DNA from: Gambelia wislizenii | Taxonomy: Eukaryota > Chordata > Lepidosauria > Squamata > Crotaphytidae | Length of the DNA: 64,000 nucleotides | Reading direction: 5' to 3' | Assembly (NCBI GenBank): GCA_030847615.1 | Contig: JAUMIR010000004.1 | Location: forward strand, 83,049,001-83,113,000 | Shown: in pieces, positions 39,001 through 54,000 of the stretch | Position numbering within the stretch: position 1 is the first letter of the stretch | How the letters are laid out: each line of letters begins with the position of its first letter | Notes under the pieces: model-generated | Told to the model about the DNA's origin: nothing | Databases searched by the model: none | What the model saw: the letters and a program-made list of their open reading frames with translations, nothing else | Position numbers and translations under genes: made by a program

Positions 39001-42000
39001 GGTAATAATAAAAATGGTTCTGACCCCTTCTGCTGTATCCATTAGTTTTACCCTCTCACAACAAAGATTAGATTTGCTCAGTAGGCACATCCAATTTGTG
39101 TGAGTTAAATTATAAACTCCTTCAGGTGTGTAGATACTGCTCCCTTCTATGCATACCTCCAGGATCCATTTTTTTTTATTACTAGACTTGTTTTTATTGT
39201 GCGTTTTTTATTTTTAGAATGCTTCAGAGTAGAAAGCATGATTTGCTCAACCTTCATGGGAAGAAAACAGGAAAGCACAGTCCCATTACTTGCAGGAGCA
39301 GGAAAGCACAGGAAACAGGAAAGCACAGCCCCCATTACTTACTTGTACCCATCCCAGTTGAACAAATCCTGTTTTGTACCCTCAGGGCACCAAAGCACTG
39401 TTCTAGAACTGGGCAGAGTTGCTACATAGATGCAGTTTCAGTACAGTATGGTCACTACTAGGATGTGACAGCTTATGGTCTTGTGGGCCATGAGAATGAT
39501 TTCATCCAGGCATTTTAATAACATACAAATATCAAGAGGAAAGTTCACCTTACAGTGAAAGCATAAGAAGATCACTGATGGGTCAGACTTAAGGCCTAAC
39601 TAGTCCAGAATTCTCTTTCCACATTGTTTAACCTGATACATGCAGGAAAGCCAGAGGCAGGACATGGACAGAACAGCACTTTTGCTCTTGTGCTTCCCAG
39701 GAACTAATATACAGTCTCTGATACTGGAGGTAACTCATAGACTTACCCTGTCATAGGCAATGACTGGAAATCCATGTATCATGGATGTGTGGGACTTATT
39801 CAAAGACATAGCTCTGTTAGTCTGGAATGTCAGTATGCAAAGGGATCTTGTAGCACCTTTAAGCCTAACTGTGAAAAAAAGCTGGTATCATAAACGCTTG
39901 TAGAAGTAAATCTACTTTATCAGATGCATGGAGTGAAATGCCTGGGAACAGTCCTTTATAGCTATGGATGAGTGGTCTGTATATGTGAATAGCAGTAGAA
40001 ATGCAAAACTTGTGGGTATGGTGATGAGGTGACAAGTTCAGTTTTAATGATGGTTGTTGGAGGACAAAGGCAGAAAAGATGTTGCCAAACTAGACTTGTG
40101 TTCTGTAGTATATACATAGTAGTTCAGAATACTATGCTCTAGTAGTATATATACAGTAGGTCGGACTTTTGCTAATTTACCTTTTATTTTATCCACTGAA
40201 GAAATGACAAGTCCTCAGCGTTTTTTGGGCAACAGCATGGTAACCTGGAGTAAGTTGGCATTGGTCATTACACTTCCATGGCACATTGGTCTCATGTTCC
40301 GTACGAGGCAAAGCAATGGCATCCTCTTGCACGCTGCAGCTGGTCAACATTCCACTGTCACTCTTGGGGTAAGTTTCAAAACTGGCACAACATCCAACCA
40401 TTGTCCTATGGGTTAGTGGCCATGAGAAGACTGTTTTGTTGTACAAGTAGGAAGAGTGGAGATTGGGGGGTGGTCTAGCTTGCAGATTCCTTGCTCATTC
40501 ATGAAGGGCATGAGAACCCACACAGCAGATGTGGGGACTCTGAAGATTCTAACCTTTCCTCAAGGCCACTTTTCTGAGCATGGATTATGCTGAGAGAGAG
40601 AGAGAACACAAGAACTTCACCCAGGGCTTGCTAGGCTCACCTTGTTCTTCTTACCTCTTTCCCAGTTAAGTGAAGGGCATGTGCTGATGACTGTGTACCA
40701 TGCCACCAGCCAGGTCTCAGCACTCCGGCTGCATCAGGTGAAGGCGAATGATGGTGACTGGCACCACCTGCAGTTGGAGTTGCACAGCAGCAAGGACCAC
40801 CCAGAAGCTCAGTGCTTAGCCATAATGGCTTTTGACTATGGTCTGCATCAGGTATGGTGAGCACCAAGACTCAGGAAGGCCAGTAGATATTTAGTCCATT
40901 CCCTTCAAGTCTTCTGCCCCTCAGGCCTTTTCTGTCCATTTCCTAAACATGACCAAAGCTGAGATCGATGGAAAGTAAAATTATTTATGGTGTTGATCTG
41001 TATTCCTAGAATTGTTGATTCACAACATTCTAGTCTACTTTATCTACCTGGCAGCCCGGACACTAGAGTCCTTTCCTGGAAGCTTTTGTAACGCTTCCAT
41101 CACCCCTAACCCCCTCCACCCCCCATCCAAAGTCATCACCTTGTCCTTCCCTGCCTCCCCAGCATTTCTCTTGATCGTTAGTGTCTCTGGCTAATGTTTC
41201 AGCATTGAAAAATGGTGGTTTCATCAAAAAATGACAGGGCAGTGATGCCAAGTGGATACTTTGTCTTTCTTCCAGGTGGTGGCCAACATCAGCCATGAGC
41301 TGCATGGCCTGAAAGTGCATAACCTAAGCATTGGTGCTGTGCCAGGAGAACAGGGTGAGGCACAGCAAGGCTTCCGTGGCTGCATGCAGGTAAGTGGGGA
41401 AAGGATCAGGCCCTGGTGGCCCATCTGGTTTGCAAGTAATGCTGTATCATGATGGGTCAGCTATAGGCTTTGGCTTTACTGTGACCAGCTCTCTTGCCAG
41501 AGCCCTATGCCTAGTGACATATTTTTCAGGGCTAATCTGATAGACACTGAGTTGAGCATCGTGTTTTGAGCAAACTGTATGTATGCCACTCATCCTCTGG
41601 GAGTCTGTGTGTCTAGTGCGGTTGTATCAGGCTTTTGAATTATTTCTTTACCATGCAGTCAATCACAGAATGACCGTTGTGGGTGTGGGTGTAGGTGTGT
41701 GTGCATACCCACTGTAAAAACCTGGGAGCCTCCATGTGTTCTGTAGCAACAACATCTAAAATTGATGAATGATTATAAATTCTTATCCTACAGCTGCATG
41801 TTGGCAGCATGGCTAAAGCAAACATATTAGTATGTCATAGGCAAAGTTTGGAAACATTACTTTTTTGGACTGCAACTGTCCATTTCGGCTGAGAGGTTCT
41901 GGGAACAGCAGTCCCAAAAAAGTAAATTTTCCAAGCTCTAGTTAATGGTTTTATCTGCAGTGCATGTTTATCTCTCTTCCTTTGCATGGACAGGAAAGGA

Positions 42001-45000
42001 GGTGTGACAGAGAGTACTGTATAAATAGGAATATCAGTGTGCATTACACAATCCCATTCTCTCTCTCTCTCTCTCTCTTCACTTACTCACTCAATAACAC
42101 CATATCTGGTTTCCTGACCATGCAGATGGGTGTGAGTTAGGTGTGTGGTACCTCAGATCATATATGTATTGGAGACACCTGCATGTGTACTCAAACCTAG
42201 ACTTTACTTCTTCCATATTCTTTTATTTGAGGGAACATAGCGCCATCTAGGGGGTTGAAATTCTCAGATGGTTCATAGTTGGCTTATTTGCTTGCTTGCT
42301 TCCCAATCTCTTCCTCTCTTTTTCTCATTACGTATTTATATCCTGCTGTTCTGCTATTTTGCTCCTAAAAAGGAGCCCACTTAGTGTTCAGACAGCAAAT
42401 TACATTTGTCATGAGCCGTGCCTGAGAACTGGTCTCTCTTAGGTGATGCCATCTGACCAGCTTCTTTGCTGTCTTTATCCCCAGGGTGTAAGGATGGGTG
42501 AGGCGTCAGCCAGTGCTGTGGCTCTGAATGTAAACCAGGCTGAGAAGGTGAATGTAGAGCATGGATGCAGTATCCCAGACCCTTGTGACTCCAGTCCCTG
42601 CCCTGTAAACAGTTACTGCAATGACGATTGGGATAGCTACTCCTGCAGTTGTGACCCAGGTTAGTGTGGGCCAGGAATGATGATGGAAGAACTTCTTCCC
42701 AAGTACTGCTGGAATGATTCCACATTGGTGTCCTTCAAAGCTGCCTTCCTCAGCCAGCATCCTTCCTTCAGATGTGCTGGATTACAACTCCCACCATCCC
42801 CAGTCAGTATGGCTATGATAGTGCTGGCTGGGAATGATGAGGCCTGTAGTCCTGACAGGTTAGGAGGACAGCAGTTGGGAAAGGCTGCTCCAAAGCTTGG
42901 CCTTGTGTAATGCAATGCCATTGGATCAGCTAGATAACCAAGATGCCTGTGCGTCATCTGAATAATAGCTCTACATCAGGATAGCTATGATACTGTTAAG
43001 GCAGGGATGCACATGTACTGTATAATAATCTGTCATCACTTATTATTTTCATTTTTAAAAATTTGATAGTGCAGCATTTTAGCTAATCTTTTTTGAGGAT
43101 AATATGTTTGATTACCCATTGTATTGTTTGTTTGTTTGTTTTAGTATTGTAGGACTTTCTATTCTTTACTTTGATACTATACAGTTTGTTATACTTGTGG
43201 CTTATAAAATTAGCAAAAAAGAAAAAAAGATAAAAAGATAACCCAAACAGAAGTCAACATTCAGATGTAATTTCTGAGTTGTTATCTTAGCATTGTTATC
43301 CTGATATTTGTTGCTATTGTATGCCTTCAAGTCATTTTTGATTTATGGCAACCGTAAGGTGAATCTATCATGAGGTGTTTTCTCAGCAGAAGTTGTACGG
43401 GGGGGGGGGGTTGCCATTACCTACCTCAGAGGCTGAGACAGTGTGACTTGCCCAAAGTCACCCAATGGGATTCCATGGATGAGTGGGGATTTGAACCCTT
43501 GCCTGCTAGAGTCCCAATAGCTCATCTAGACAAACCCTTAGTCCAACACTCAAACCACTACAGCACACTGGATACCAAGGAATCAATACAGTCCATCACT
43601 TCTTGAACTTTGCAGCATATAGCCTTGCTGATGGACTTTAGGATGTTTACAGGTCACAGAGTACCATCAGGAATAACACTTTTTTCTCCCTTTGGTGGTG
43701 AAAGAGAGGTTAGTCAAGAGTCTTATTCCATCTTTCAACTTAGGTTTTTGATTTACCCTGTGAATCTAAGTAAATTAGGAGTTGATAACTGAGCATGCAA
43801 GGAGGCCCTCTGATAGGTCAGGAGCTCTGTGTAGTCCTTCCTTGGGATGAGTCCCATTCTGCTTTCCCTTTTCCCACCCATTCCTCCCTTTTGCTGTGCC
43901 TTGAGGGGTGATTCATTCTCCACTGTGCCCAGTCAGGGCCTGGTATTCACCTTGGTGTCATTCTTCAAGAATTTTTTTCTGTTCTAATTCAGGTTATTAT
44001 GGAGACAACTGTGCTAATGTATGCTCATTTAACCCTTGTGAACATCAAGCTGTGTGCGCCCGCAAACCCAGTTCATCCCATGGCTACACCTGTGAGTGTC
44101 CTGACAACTACTTTGGGCCCTACTGCGAGAACAAGTGAGTTACTCACTGCTGCTATGTGAAGGGATATCTGTTTGTGTGATTATGTGTATGCCTCATAAA
44201 CTGCCCTTAAGTGTGTGTATCTTACTTGCCTTTGTAGGTAGAAATGGATCCTTGAAGAGCTGTGTGCTTATTCCTGCATTGGGTTGATGTGATATTTGTG
44301 TCTGAGGGTATTGTGAGTAGGAAGATATAAAAGTGGGGAGGAACGTTTCTAAAGCAATCCATCTCCATGTGTATATGAGAGACCAATCCAGCCAAGTGTA
44401 CTCTGTGCAGCAGAGGGACGAGGAGCATCATGTGGTCCATTGCTCACATACAGGCTCCTGGTCATTTTAATGGCACCACAGCTATAACATCATTGTGTTT
44501 TTAGAGAGCAGTTGTGCCCCCGAGAAACATAGTTCTCCACAGAGCAAGATGCATGGTCAAAATCAGTGCACATTTAAAGGCGCACTTTGTTCTGCTAAAA
44601 AGTACAGTACAGTATTTGCAAAAACATAAAGTTCTATTATTTAAAACCTCTTGCCAAGTGAGGGCACAGATGGCTGATTTTGTGATTTTGTGGGTCAGTT
44701 TGTTCTATGGACCAGCTGAAGTTGCTCACCCTTGTGCCAGAAAATTTATGCCCTCATGTATGGGAGGGTCCAATAGATTCAGTATGGGTTTCTGGTGTAT
44801 GGCATGGAGAAGAAAATGTTCATGAACATTGGCATACACATGTGAGTACAAAGCATATTTATAACTGATATAATGTGGCCAGCAAGTATTTGTTTGTGCA
44901 GGGAAGGATTGTTGCTATACCATTACCACTACAAGGAGAGGGAGGAAGTCTTAATTTAACAAACTTTTATTGTTGTCATGTGTGTGGCAATCCTACCAAA

Positions 45001-48000
45001 TTCTGATGTATTTTGGGTCATTGTCCTTTCAGTAAGACCTTACAAATTATGATGGCCATCACCCATATGGGAGCATAAGATTTTCTGGAATGGTATCTAG
45101 AAGAAGTAACATGATAGTTCATAACACCCTTGAATGTATGCATTAAAGCTCATTTAATTTTTAAGGCTTTTCACACATTCAGTTTTCCAGCATTCAGTGT
45201 ATTTGCTGCATTTGTCATTAGCAGAGTAATTCATTCAGATTAAGAATAGTAGTAGTAATACAGTAGGACCCCCGTATCTGCAGGGGATTGTTTCCAGGGG
45301 GCAGGGGCGTGGATACCGAAAACCACGGATAACAGCAAACGCCATTGAAAATAATGGGACTTCTGGTTTAAAATACCATAGAGTTTACCTTGGAGGACCT
45401 AAAAAATGTCTAGAGAGGATGCCTCTCTAGGCATTTTCTAGGAAGACTCTATGGTAGGTATGCTATTTTGTGTTCTGTGGATAATTAATCAGAGGATATG
45501 GGGGGGAGATCCTACTTTAGTAGTGGTAATATTTAAGAAGTAGTTTGTTGCATTGCTTGTGGCATTTTCATTGCTTGTGGCATTTTACTTCCCATTACTT
45601 TATTGTGGAAGAGGAATTTTAAAACTGACTAGAGAATGCCATAAAACTTGAATAATTCCTGTCAAAATGCCTCTAAATGTGCCTTCAAATGACCTTAGAG
45701 AATACATTTTAAAAGTAACCAGAATCTGTTACTTGTTACACTAATAAAATAATTTCATTTCCAACTTGTTGATTTGCTCTTTAAATGTGACTGCATTACA
45801 CCCCTGTTACAAATAACAGCTAGTAGCTTTGTACAGATACTCAAGTTACTTATAACTTTGATTATCCCATAATTGCTTGCTGATTTTGTACATTGTCCTC
45901 CTGCACAGGCGTATGACGTACTGGTATTTTTGGCCTTTTGATTTATTGGCACTGTGATTGTAATAGGTCATGTGATCTTTTTGTGGTAGACTTGCTCAGC
46001 CCTGCCCACGGGGATGGTGGGGACACCCTATTTGTGGACCCTGCAATTGTGATGTCAGCAAAGGCTTTGATCCTGACTGCAACAAAACGAATGGAGAATG
46101 TCGCTGCAAGGTGAGCCTAGGTTTATTTGCTGCTCCTGGATGGGGATAGTATTACAGGTTGAAGTCTGGGGATGATGAAAGAGGGTACAGAATTGTTGAT
46201 AGGATGATAGTTCAATCAGTGATATATAATGGGAAGTGGCTTTTAAACTTTTTATCTTCAGAACCATTTTCATGTGAAAGTGTCTATTGAGGAACTTTAT
46301 CAGAGGAATGTGAGGCATGTTCCAGTTTATATTCATTGTGTGTGTGGCACTTGATCAGGTTTGCTGGATTTGAGGCATTGCCCTGCTTGAATTGAGGGAG
46401 AGTGTTTTTCAAAATAATTCAGTGTATTACTTAGATTGCACACTGCAGTGGAAGAATAGTTATGTTAGTCAAATTGTCCTGTAAGGAGACTTATCTGCTG
46501 ATACTTATCTTGTCATTAAGAAAACTTGATAAGCTTCCAAGAAATTCCACTGTTCCACTGGAATTCTGATTGGCTTTAATGTTAATGTTGATAAGTTTCA
46601 ACATGCCAGTTTCAAAAACCATGGTTTGAAGTTAGTTTATCTGACCCCAATCAAGGTTAATTTTTACTTGCACTTTGTCACTTCAAATATTATGGTTAAC
46701 CAAAAGCAAATGCATCTGTACTCCTCCTTCCAAACCATGCAGAAAAGGGGAGCATGTAGGCCCCACCCTCATTGCTGTTCATTCCTGCTCCTGAGTTTAG
46801 TATAATGTGTGAACACAGACACATTCTGTGTCAGCTTATGATATGTCATAGAGTTGTTGCAAGCATGAATTAGATCAGAATGGATTAGCAGTAATCATAA
46901 TAGTGCCTTAAGAATGTCCATCTTTGATTAGTGCGAGGAGCCAGAAGCCAGGAGATTAACGGTCTTCTCAACAACTTCTGTGACTGTTCCATCCTGCTTC
47001 TTAGGACTTATATGTCTTCCTGTTGTTCTACAGGAAAACCACTATCGACCATTGGGCAGTGCCATGTGTTTGCTCTGTGACTGTTATCCCACAGGCTCAC
47101 TGTCTCGCACCTGTGAACCTGAGACTGGGCAGTGTTCCTGCAAGCCTGGTGTCATTGGACGCCGTTGTGATAGATGTGACAACCCTTTTGCAGAAGTCAC
47201 CATCAATGGCTGTGAAGGTCAGTAGTGTCTCCTTGGGCACAGAGGAGAGTTGGGATTCCATTACCAAACTGAGCTGAGGATGAATAGTTGGAGGCAACAG
47301 GGCTTATGGCAGGGAAGGGGTGATGAGGTAAAATCATTGACTTTGCCTTTGGTTGAACAGATGAAGCAAATATCAGGGACCCTTTTGCACAGTATACTTA
47401 TGATTCAATGATTCCACGTTAACTGCCATCGTGCCATCCTACTGAATGCTAGGATTTTCAGTTTGAGGATGGATATTCTGAATTCTTGGCCAGAGAACTC
47501 AAGTGTTCTACAGACCCTAGGATTCCATAGGATGCAGCCATGACAATTAAAGTGGAATCATAGTTCTGTAACTGTGTAGAGTGAAAGGGCTCTAGGCACC
47601 ATCGTGAGAACCTAAGACCTGGTTGGATCAGATTGAAAGTCTGTCTAGTCTAGCACTGGCCAATCAGTTGCCTATCAGAAACTGGTACTGAGAGATGTCT
47701 TACCTGTGATACTGAAAATACTATGTAGGCATTGCAACCAGCAGCCATTGATAGCCTTATCCTTCCTTTTAGTGCCATTCAGACTATATTGGAAGTGGCA
47801 AATTCCACAATTAAACTGTGGGCTATGTAAAGAAGTACTCCCTTTTATCTCTCCTGAATTGCCCATCATTTTCCTTTAGTGAATAGCTCTGGGTTCTAGT
47901 GTTATGAGGGGTGGGGAGGAAAACTTCATCTTGGCCACTTTTCCTATTATGTGCCTAATTTTATATACCTCTATCATGTTCTCTCCCTGTTTGCTTATTT

Positions 48001-51000
48001 TTCTAAGCTAAAAAGCCACAAACCACAAAAGAAGTCACTCTTCCCATCCAAAACTATCTACATGCAATCATAATTAAAATCATAGGCTGGAATCCTGTAT
48101 CAGCTACTTAATTAAGAATAAGTCACTGGCAGAATGGATCTCTTTCTTCCCATACAGCTGATGCCTGGTGAAGTAGATTTAGGGGGAGTTACGGTCATAA
48201 TGATAGTGTCAAAATCATGGCAAAGTAGTGACTGTGAGTATGAAGCAGTTACAGATGAGCAAATCTAGGTAACAGATGAGCAAATCTAGGTAACTGTTTC
48301 ATATTCATGGTTGCTACTTAGTCATGGTTTTGACATTATCATCACAATTATAACAACCCTCCAAGCCTATTTTACATCAGCTGCATGGTGATCCAAGCTG
48401 CTGGCAATCGCATGAATGATGTTTCTGTCATATTTGCGGGGAGGGATGTGCAGAAGAGGCTAACTAAGCAGCCGATATAAGTTTCTAACCAAAATGGATT
48501 AGCATTTTTCTCTTCTATTGAGATGCTAAAAACAATAAAATGCAATACAGTTAAGTAGTTAATGATTGAAAACAATATCAAGCAGCACTGTTAAAAGCAG
48601 TTGATAGTATAAAATCATATAAACCAAATAGTACTGTTTTACATCGGTCATCATGGAAGCAGGTGGTTGTTTTCTAAATGAACAAGCGGTTCCTTGTTGC
48701 CTATAGCTGTGTTAGCCTGTATCTGGGAAGAGTCCAATGGCACCTTAAAGACAAATTTCTTATAACATGCCCTTTCATGGCATCTCTTACTTTAGGCATT
48801 CTTAGTTAAGGAGCCACACAGAGGTAATATATGTCTCTTTTGCCTTGCAGTGAATTATGATAGCTGTCCACGTGCCATTGAAGCTAACATTTGGTGGCCA
48901 CGCACCCGCTTTGGCTTGCCTGCAGCTGCATCTTGTCCAAGAGGATCTGTTGGTAATGAAACACCTTTAAGATTGTGGTTGCATATACATATAATGGGTA
49001 ATCAGTTCAATTATTGCATTGGCTTTTGGTGAACTGAGCACTTTTCTTGTAGATTCTTGAAGGCAAGGAGATTTGTATCACTAAGGGACAAGAGTGCGTC
49101 ATGTACTTTATGCTTATCTAGGAGCAAAAATTATCCCATTAGCTTATTGTATACATTCAGACCCTCGTATTCATAGATCCAGTATCTATGGTTTCAGTTA
49201 TTATCAGTTCAGTTTTCAGCTGAAAAAAAGTAGGGATACATAAGATAGAGTTGTGTTGAAAAATGCCTAGAGAAGTATCCTCTCTAGGCATCTTCTAGGT
49301 CCTCCAATGCAACTTTATGGTATGTTTGTACCAGAAGTCCTTTATTTTAATAGGGTTTGATATTATCCATGGTTTCTGGTATCCACAGTAAATCTGGAAA
49401 CTGAACCCCCATGGATACGGTGTGTGTGTGTGTCCAACTATATACTTACGTATAAGTCTAGACATTTTAGTCAAAGCATCAGCCCAAAAATCCTGGGTCG
49501 ACTTATCCATGAGTCAATGTAAGTACTGTACATTAACTTTTATCAAAAAAGGAACCATCCCTCTCTCTGAGTAGGATGGCAAAAGGTCTTTTTGAATGCC
49601 TGGGTGGGAAAATGGCTGTGGCAGTAGCTGGAGGCAGCTGGTCCCCTGAAGTGGTGCTGGTGCTTTCCCTTCTCCATGGAATGATCCTTGACTTATCAGT
49701 GGGTCTTTTCAAAATCCATAATTTTGGCCCCAAAACTTGTCCTCAACTTATACATGAAGGTGACCTATACACGAGTATATACAGTACCTACTTAAGTACA
49801 AAGTGGGCTTCACAAATAACAGAAACAGTAAGTAATAACAAAAACAACAGCGAATTGGATGGCACTGTAAGTGTAAACACATATATTATGACATGTGTTT
49901 TCTTGAGCCAGCATCCACTTTCTCCACGAGGGCTACTTTCGCACAAGTGACACTTCTCTTGTGTCATCTACAGGGACTGCTGTACGGCACTGTGATGAAC
50001 ACAAGGGCTGGATGGCACCCAACCTTTTCAACTGCACCTCTCTGACTTTTGCTGCTCTCAGGGGCTTTGTAAGTGCTTTGCTCTCATTCTCTGCTCTACC
50101 CAGGAAGCTCTGAGCCAGGATGCTGTGGACTTGCTCCCTTGCATATGTGTGTGTTGAGGGTAGGCAGGTTACTATCTCTATTGTTCAGAGAAACTCTCCT
50201 AATCAGCAGGTACCACATAACAGTGCTTTTGTCTCACTTGATCTCAAGATTCATTCACATGATCTCCAGGGCCATTCAGTGATCCAATAATTGTCCCTTG
50301 ACTGTAGGATGAAGATAAGGTGTCGACAGCCTTACAGCTGTTTCTCTATTAAGCTGTGGGCTCTGACCGTGCATTCACAATATTCACTGTAAGATCAGAC
50401 ATGGGGAAAGCAGTTTTCACATTTACCTCCTTCAGGTCATTGACTGGACAGAGCATACTCATTGGATAGTGACACAGATTAATTTGTTGATGAGGAAATG
50501 TTTTTAAATTTGTCTCATTGTTTATAGTTTTATAGCATCACTATTTACACTGTATTGTCTTTGCCTTGATAAAAGTCAGAATTGTGTATGCTCAGTGCAA
50601 ACACACACACACGCATTTTGTACCAAGTTAACTCTGTTCCTCAGCCTAAACAACATATGTTTAGATTTTGTTATTTTAATTTTTATTGCATTTCCCCTCA
50701 TGTTATGGAGATGGTGAAAGGTTAACAGGATACAGTTAATGGCATTAACATCAAAATAATTACACAAACTAAGCAATGGTAAACCTATTTTTTCATATTA
50801 TAAAAATGATTTTTCAAATACAAATTTAAATTGTATATTTATCACTTCTGTGTAATTTATTCCTATTCTCATCTCTAGAGAGAGGCCACACAGAGCACTA
50901 ATGCCTCGCATTCTAACCACTTTGTTCTAGCTGCATTCTCCCTGTTGTAGCTCTGGAAATTTAACAAGCCATTACCTTGCATTTCCAAGCTTATCTTTTA

Positions 51001-54000
51001 GCCATAAGGACTACGAACTGGAAAGTGAGTGTGTTGAGGATATTGAATTCTGTGATAAACACTAAATTCTGTGCTTGCATATTTCAATTGCAATAGCACA
51101 GGGCCAGAACAGCCTAGGTAACAACCTAGTTGTGATCAACACTATTTAACAGCAAGGGTCTGAGATCAGACTAATCTGGAGACAATATTTAATCAGTGAT
51201 CCTGTTTTAAATGCCTGTTGCTAAGTGTCTTTATCTTGCTTGCGGAGTAGGCAGAGAAGTTGTTGCGGAATGAATCGGTTTTGGATACAGAACAGTCTCA
51301 GCGAGTAGCTCTCCAGCTTCGCAATGCTACACAGAACACAGCCAGATTCTTTGGTAGTGACATCAAGGTGGCTTATCAGCTCTCATCCCAGCTCCTCAAA
51401 CACGAGAGCACCCAAGAAGGTTTTGGCTTGGCAGCTACACAGGATGTGCATTTCACTGAGGTATAACCCTAGGCTGAGCATCACATGAAGTTGAAAGGCT
51501 TAAAATCATGGCTTGTTGTTACGTGCCTTCAAGTTGACTCCAACTTATTGTGAGCGCTATGTAGGGTTTTCTTGGCAAGGTTTATTCTGGGGAGGTTTGC
51601 CCTGCCTTCCTCTTAGGCTGAGAGAATGTGGCTTGCCCAAGGTCAGCTAGTGGGTTTCCATAGCTCACTGGGGATTCAAACCCTGCTCTTTTAGTGTCCT
51701 AGTCCAACAGCCATACCACTACACCTTACTGGCTCTCCCAAAATCATGGCAAAGTAACAGATGTTCCTGGAGGAAGCAGGGCAGGCAGCAGGCAAGTTTG
51801 GCACTAGAGCACAGAATAGTTTTGTTGTTGTAGTGCCAGAAAGTTGCTGTGATGGTGCCTGGCTAGTTTGCTCCTATGCACTATGTGGCACCCAGAGCGG
51901 GTGGCTAAGCAGAAAAGAAATGGTGAACATCCTGTCGTTCTCTGTTGGAAAAACCCAAGCTGTCCAGGGCTGCACTTGTAAGACATCAAGAGAGGAAGAT
52001 AGAAGAGAGGTTCAAGTCAGCTGAGCAGATAGATTCTGGAAGGAGCATGATTCCTAGCACCAATTTGGCTAAGAGTCATCTGCTTTGCTCTACGACTATC
52101 AGATTTCATGATCAGCCCTGAGAATTCAAATACTGTAAGCACCAAAGTAACAGCCTGACCTGAAGAGTTCCAGCAATGGGCATCCTATCCCACCAGACTC
52201 TTGCAATTGCTTGACCTAGAGAGTGAATCCTAGAGAGAACTCCCCGTCCTGTTCTCTTAAAGAACTGTATGTTACCCTTGCCAGCAGAGGCCACCTCAAT
52301 GGTTTCTCATAGTCCTTTTTTTCTTTCTACCCTGTAGAATCTACTCAAGGTAGGCAGTGCCCTTCTGGACAACAGCAACAAGCATCACTGGGAACTGATC
52401 CAGCAGTCAGAGGGTGGCACGGCACAGCTGCTAAAGCACTTTGAGGACTATGCTAGCACTCTGGCCCAGAATATGCGCAAGACATACTTGAACCCATTCA
52501 CCATCATCACACCCAACATTGGTGAGAGAATAATTGTCAGGACTTTTTTAGTTAAAGATCTCTTAGCTGTTTAATTGCAGACTTTTAATCAGTTAATCAA
52601 ATCTTCAGGCACTGAATGTGAATAAAGCAATATTTGCTGAATGTTTGAGGTCTTCTGCCTTATGTATAACCACATGTGCCCTGGCAAAGGGAAAGATTCA
52701 AAGACATAGCCGTATTACTCTGGAATATGAGTATGCGAAAATCTTGTTTTTTGTGTTAGTCTCAAAGGTGCTACAAGATCCCTTTGCAAAGGGAAAGATG
52801 TGAGAGTGAGAGAGGCTGTGGAGTTGTAAGGTTGCATTCAATTGGTTTGATGTCCAGTGAAGGTTATATCCATATCTGTTCTTGATAGTTATTTCTGTAG
52901 TGAGACTGGAGAAGATGAACTTTGCTGGTGCAAAGCTGCCTCACTATGAAGCACTACGGGGTGAGAAGCCTGCAGACCTGGAAACTACAGTTATCCTGCC
53001 TGAAAGTGTCTTCAAGGCTTCAGAAGGCAAACGTGAGTTTGATACTTTTGGATGAAAGTCCCTTGAAAACTTAGATGGGTGTGGTAAGAATAGGTTATTT
53101 AGCCAAAGCTTTCTTTCATGTTTCACCCAGAATATGGGCAATTAGGAATCATTACCAAGCAAATAGGTAATTCTGAATTCTGATGGTTGCTTTTTAGAAT
53201 AGAGAGTGCTAAACTGATTAGATGTCTGTGATACAGCTTTTCCTCAGTGTGCACTCGCGCACCTGCCTCTGAGGACTTTGCTGCCTTATGAGATGCAATC
53301 TTGGGGTTCCTCTGCCTGGGAATTCCCTTGAGTTGCACCTCCTTTGATCTAGCTGCCACCACCCTTTGATCTTTTTAACCCTTTATACACAGCACAAGGG
53401 AGACTGTAAGGTTTGGATAGTTGTGACCCTAACTCTGCAGGGATGCCACCCCAACTCCTTCTGAGCCTAGAGGGATGAACCAACTGAACAAATAGACATG
53501 TGGAGCATTAGCTGATAGAAAGATAGAAAAATAGAAAAATAGTTTATTCTAAGCAGAATTCATAACATGCAGATAATTCTCATGGAATGCTCTTCCTTTC
53601 CAGGTACATTCTTAGAATTTACAAATTGCAGAAGAATTCAGTCATTTCCAGCCAAGTTGGAAAAATAAACATAATTCCCTAATGCAATCTAACTAGTACA
53701 GTTCCTGATCTACTCACTCACTGACATGAAATTCAATCTGTTGAGATGAGGGTTGGCTCTGAGCCACATGTCTATTTCCAGACCAGTCTCAAACAGCCTT
53801 CCCCTAACCAATGTGTGAGGTCCTTGCCTCAGGATGTTCCTTTGTTGTCCTCCCCTGCCTCGTGACCCTGAGACAGTATTTATTACCTCTTCTTTGAAGC
53901 ATCTCGAAGGTTTGCCACTCTGGAATCTTGATTGGTCAGTGTCCCTTGTGACCTGTGACATCTGTGATGATGCTGGCCCTAAAAGGTGTTACTTTTTTCC

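Larger units (their letters stand above)
38038..40201. other. CELSR1: Intron between exons f and g
   Basis: The first 326 bases stay open in frame with exon f because no stop happens to occur, but the donor GTAAAG at 38038 and the family domain structure end the exon there. A GGAAAGCACAG triplication lies near 39270-39330. The tandem duplication and family-D repeat are listed separately. Confidence 0.7.
44135..47033. other. CELSR1: Introns on either side of exon l (exon l itself excepted)
   Basis: One pogo-like MITE at 45261. Otherwise A/T-rich unique-looking DNA with no gene, in both 44135-45989 and 46111-47033. Confidence 0.6.
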
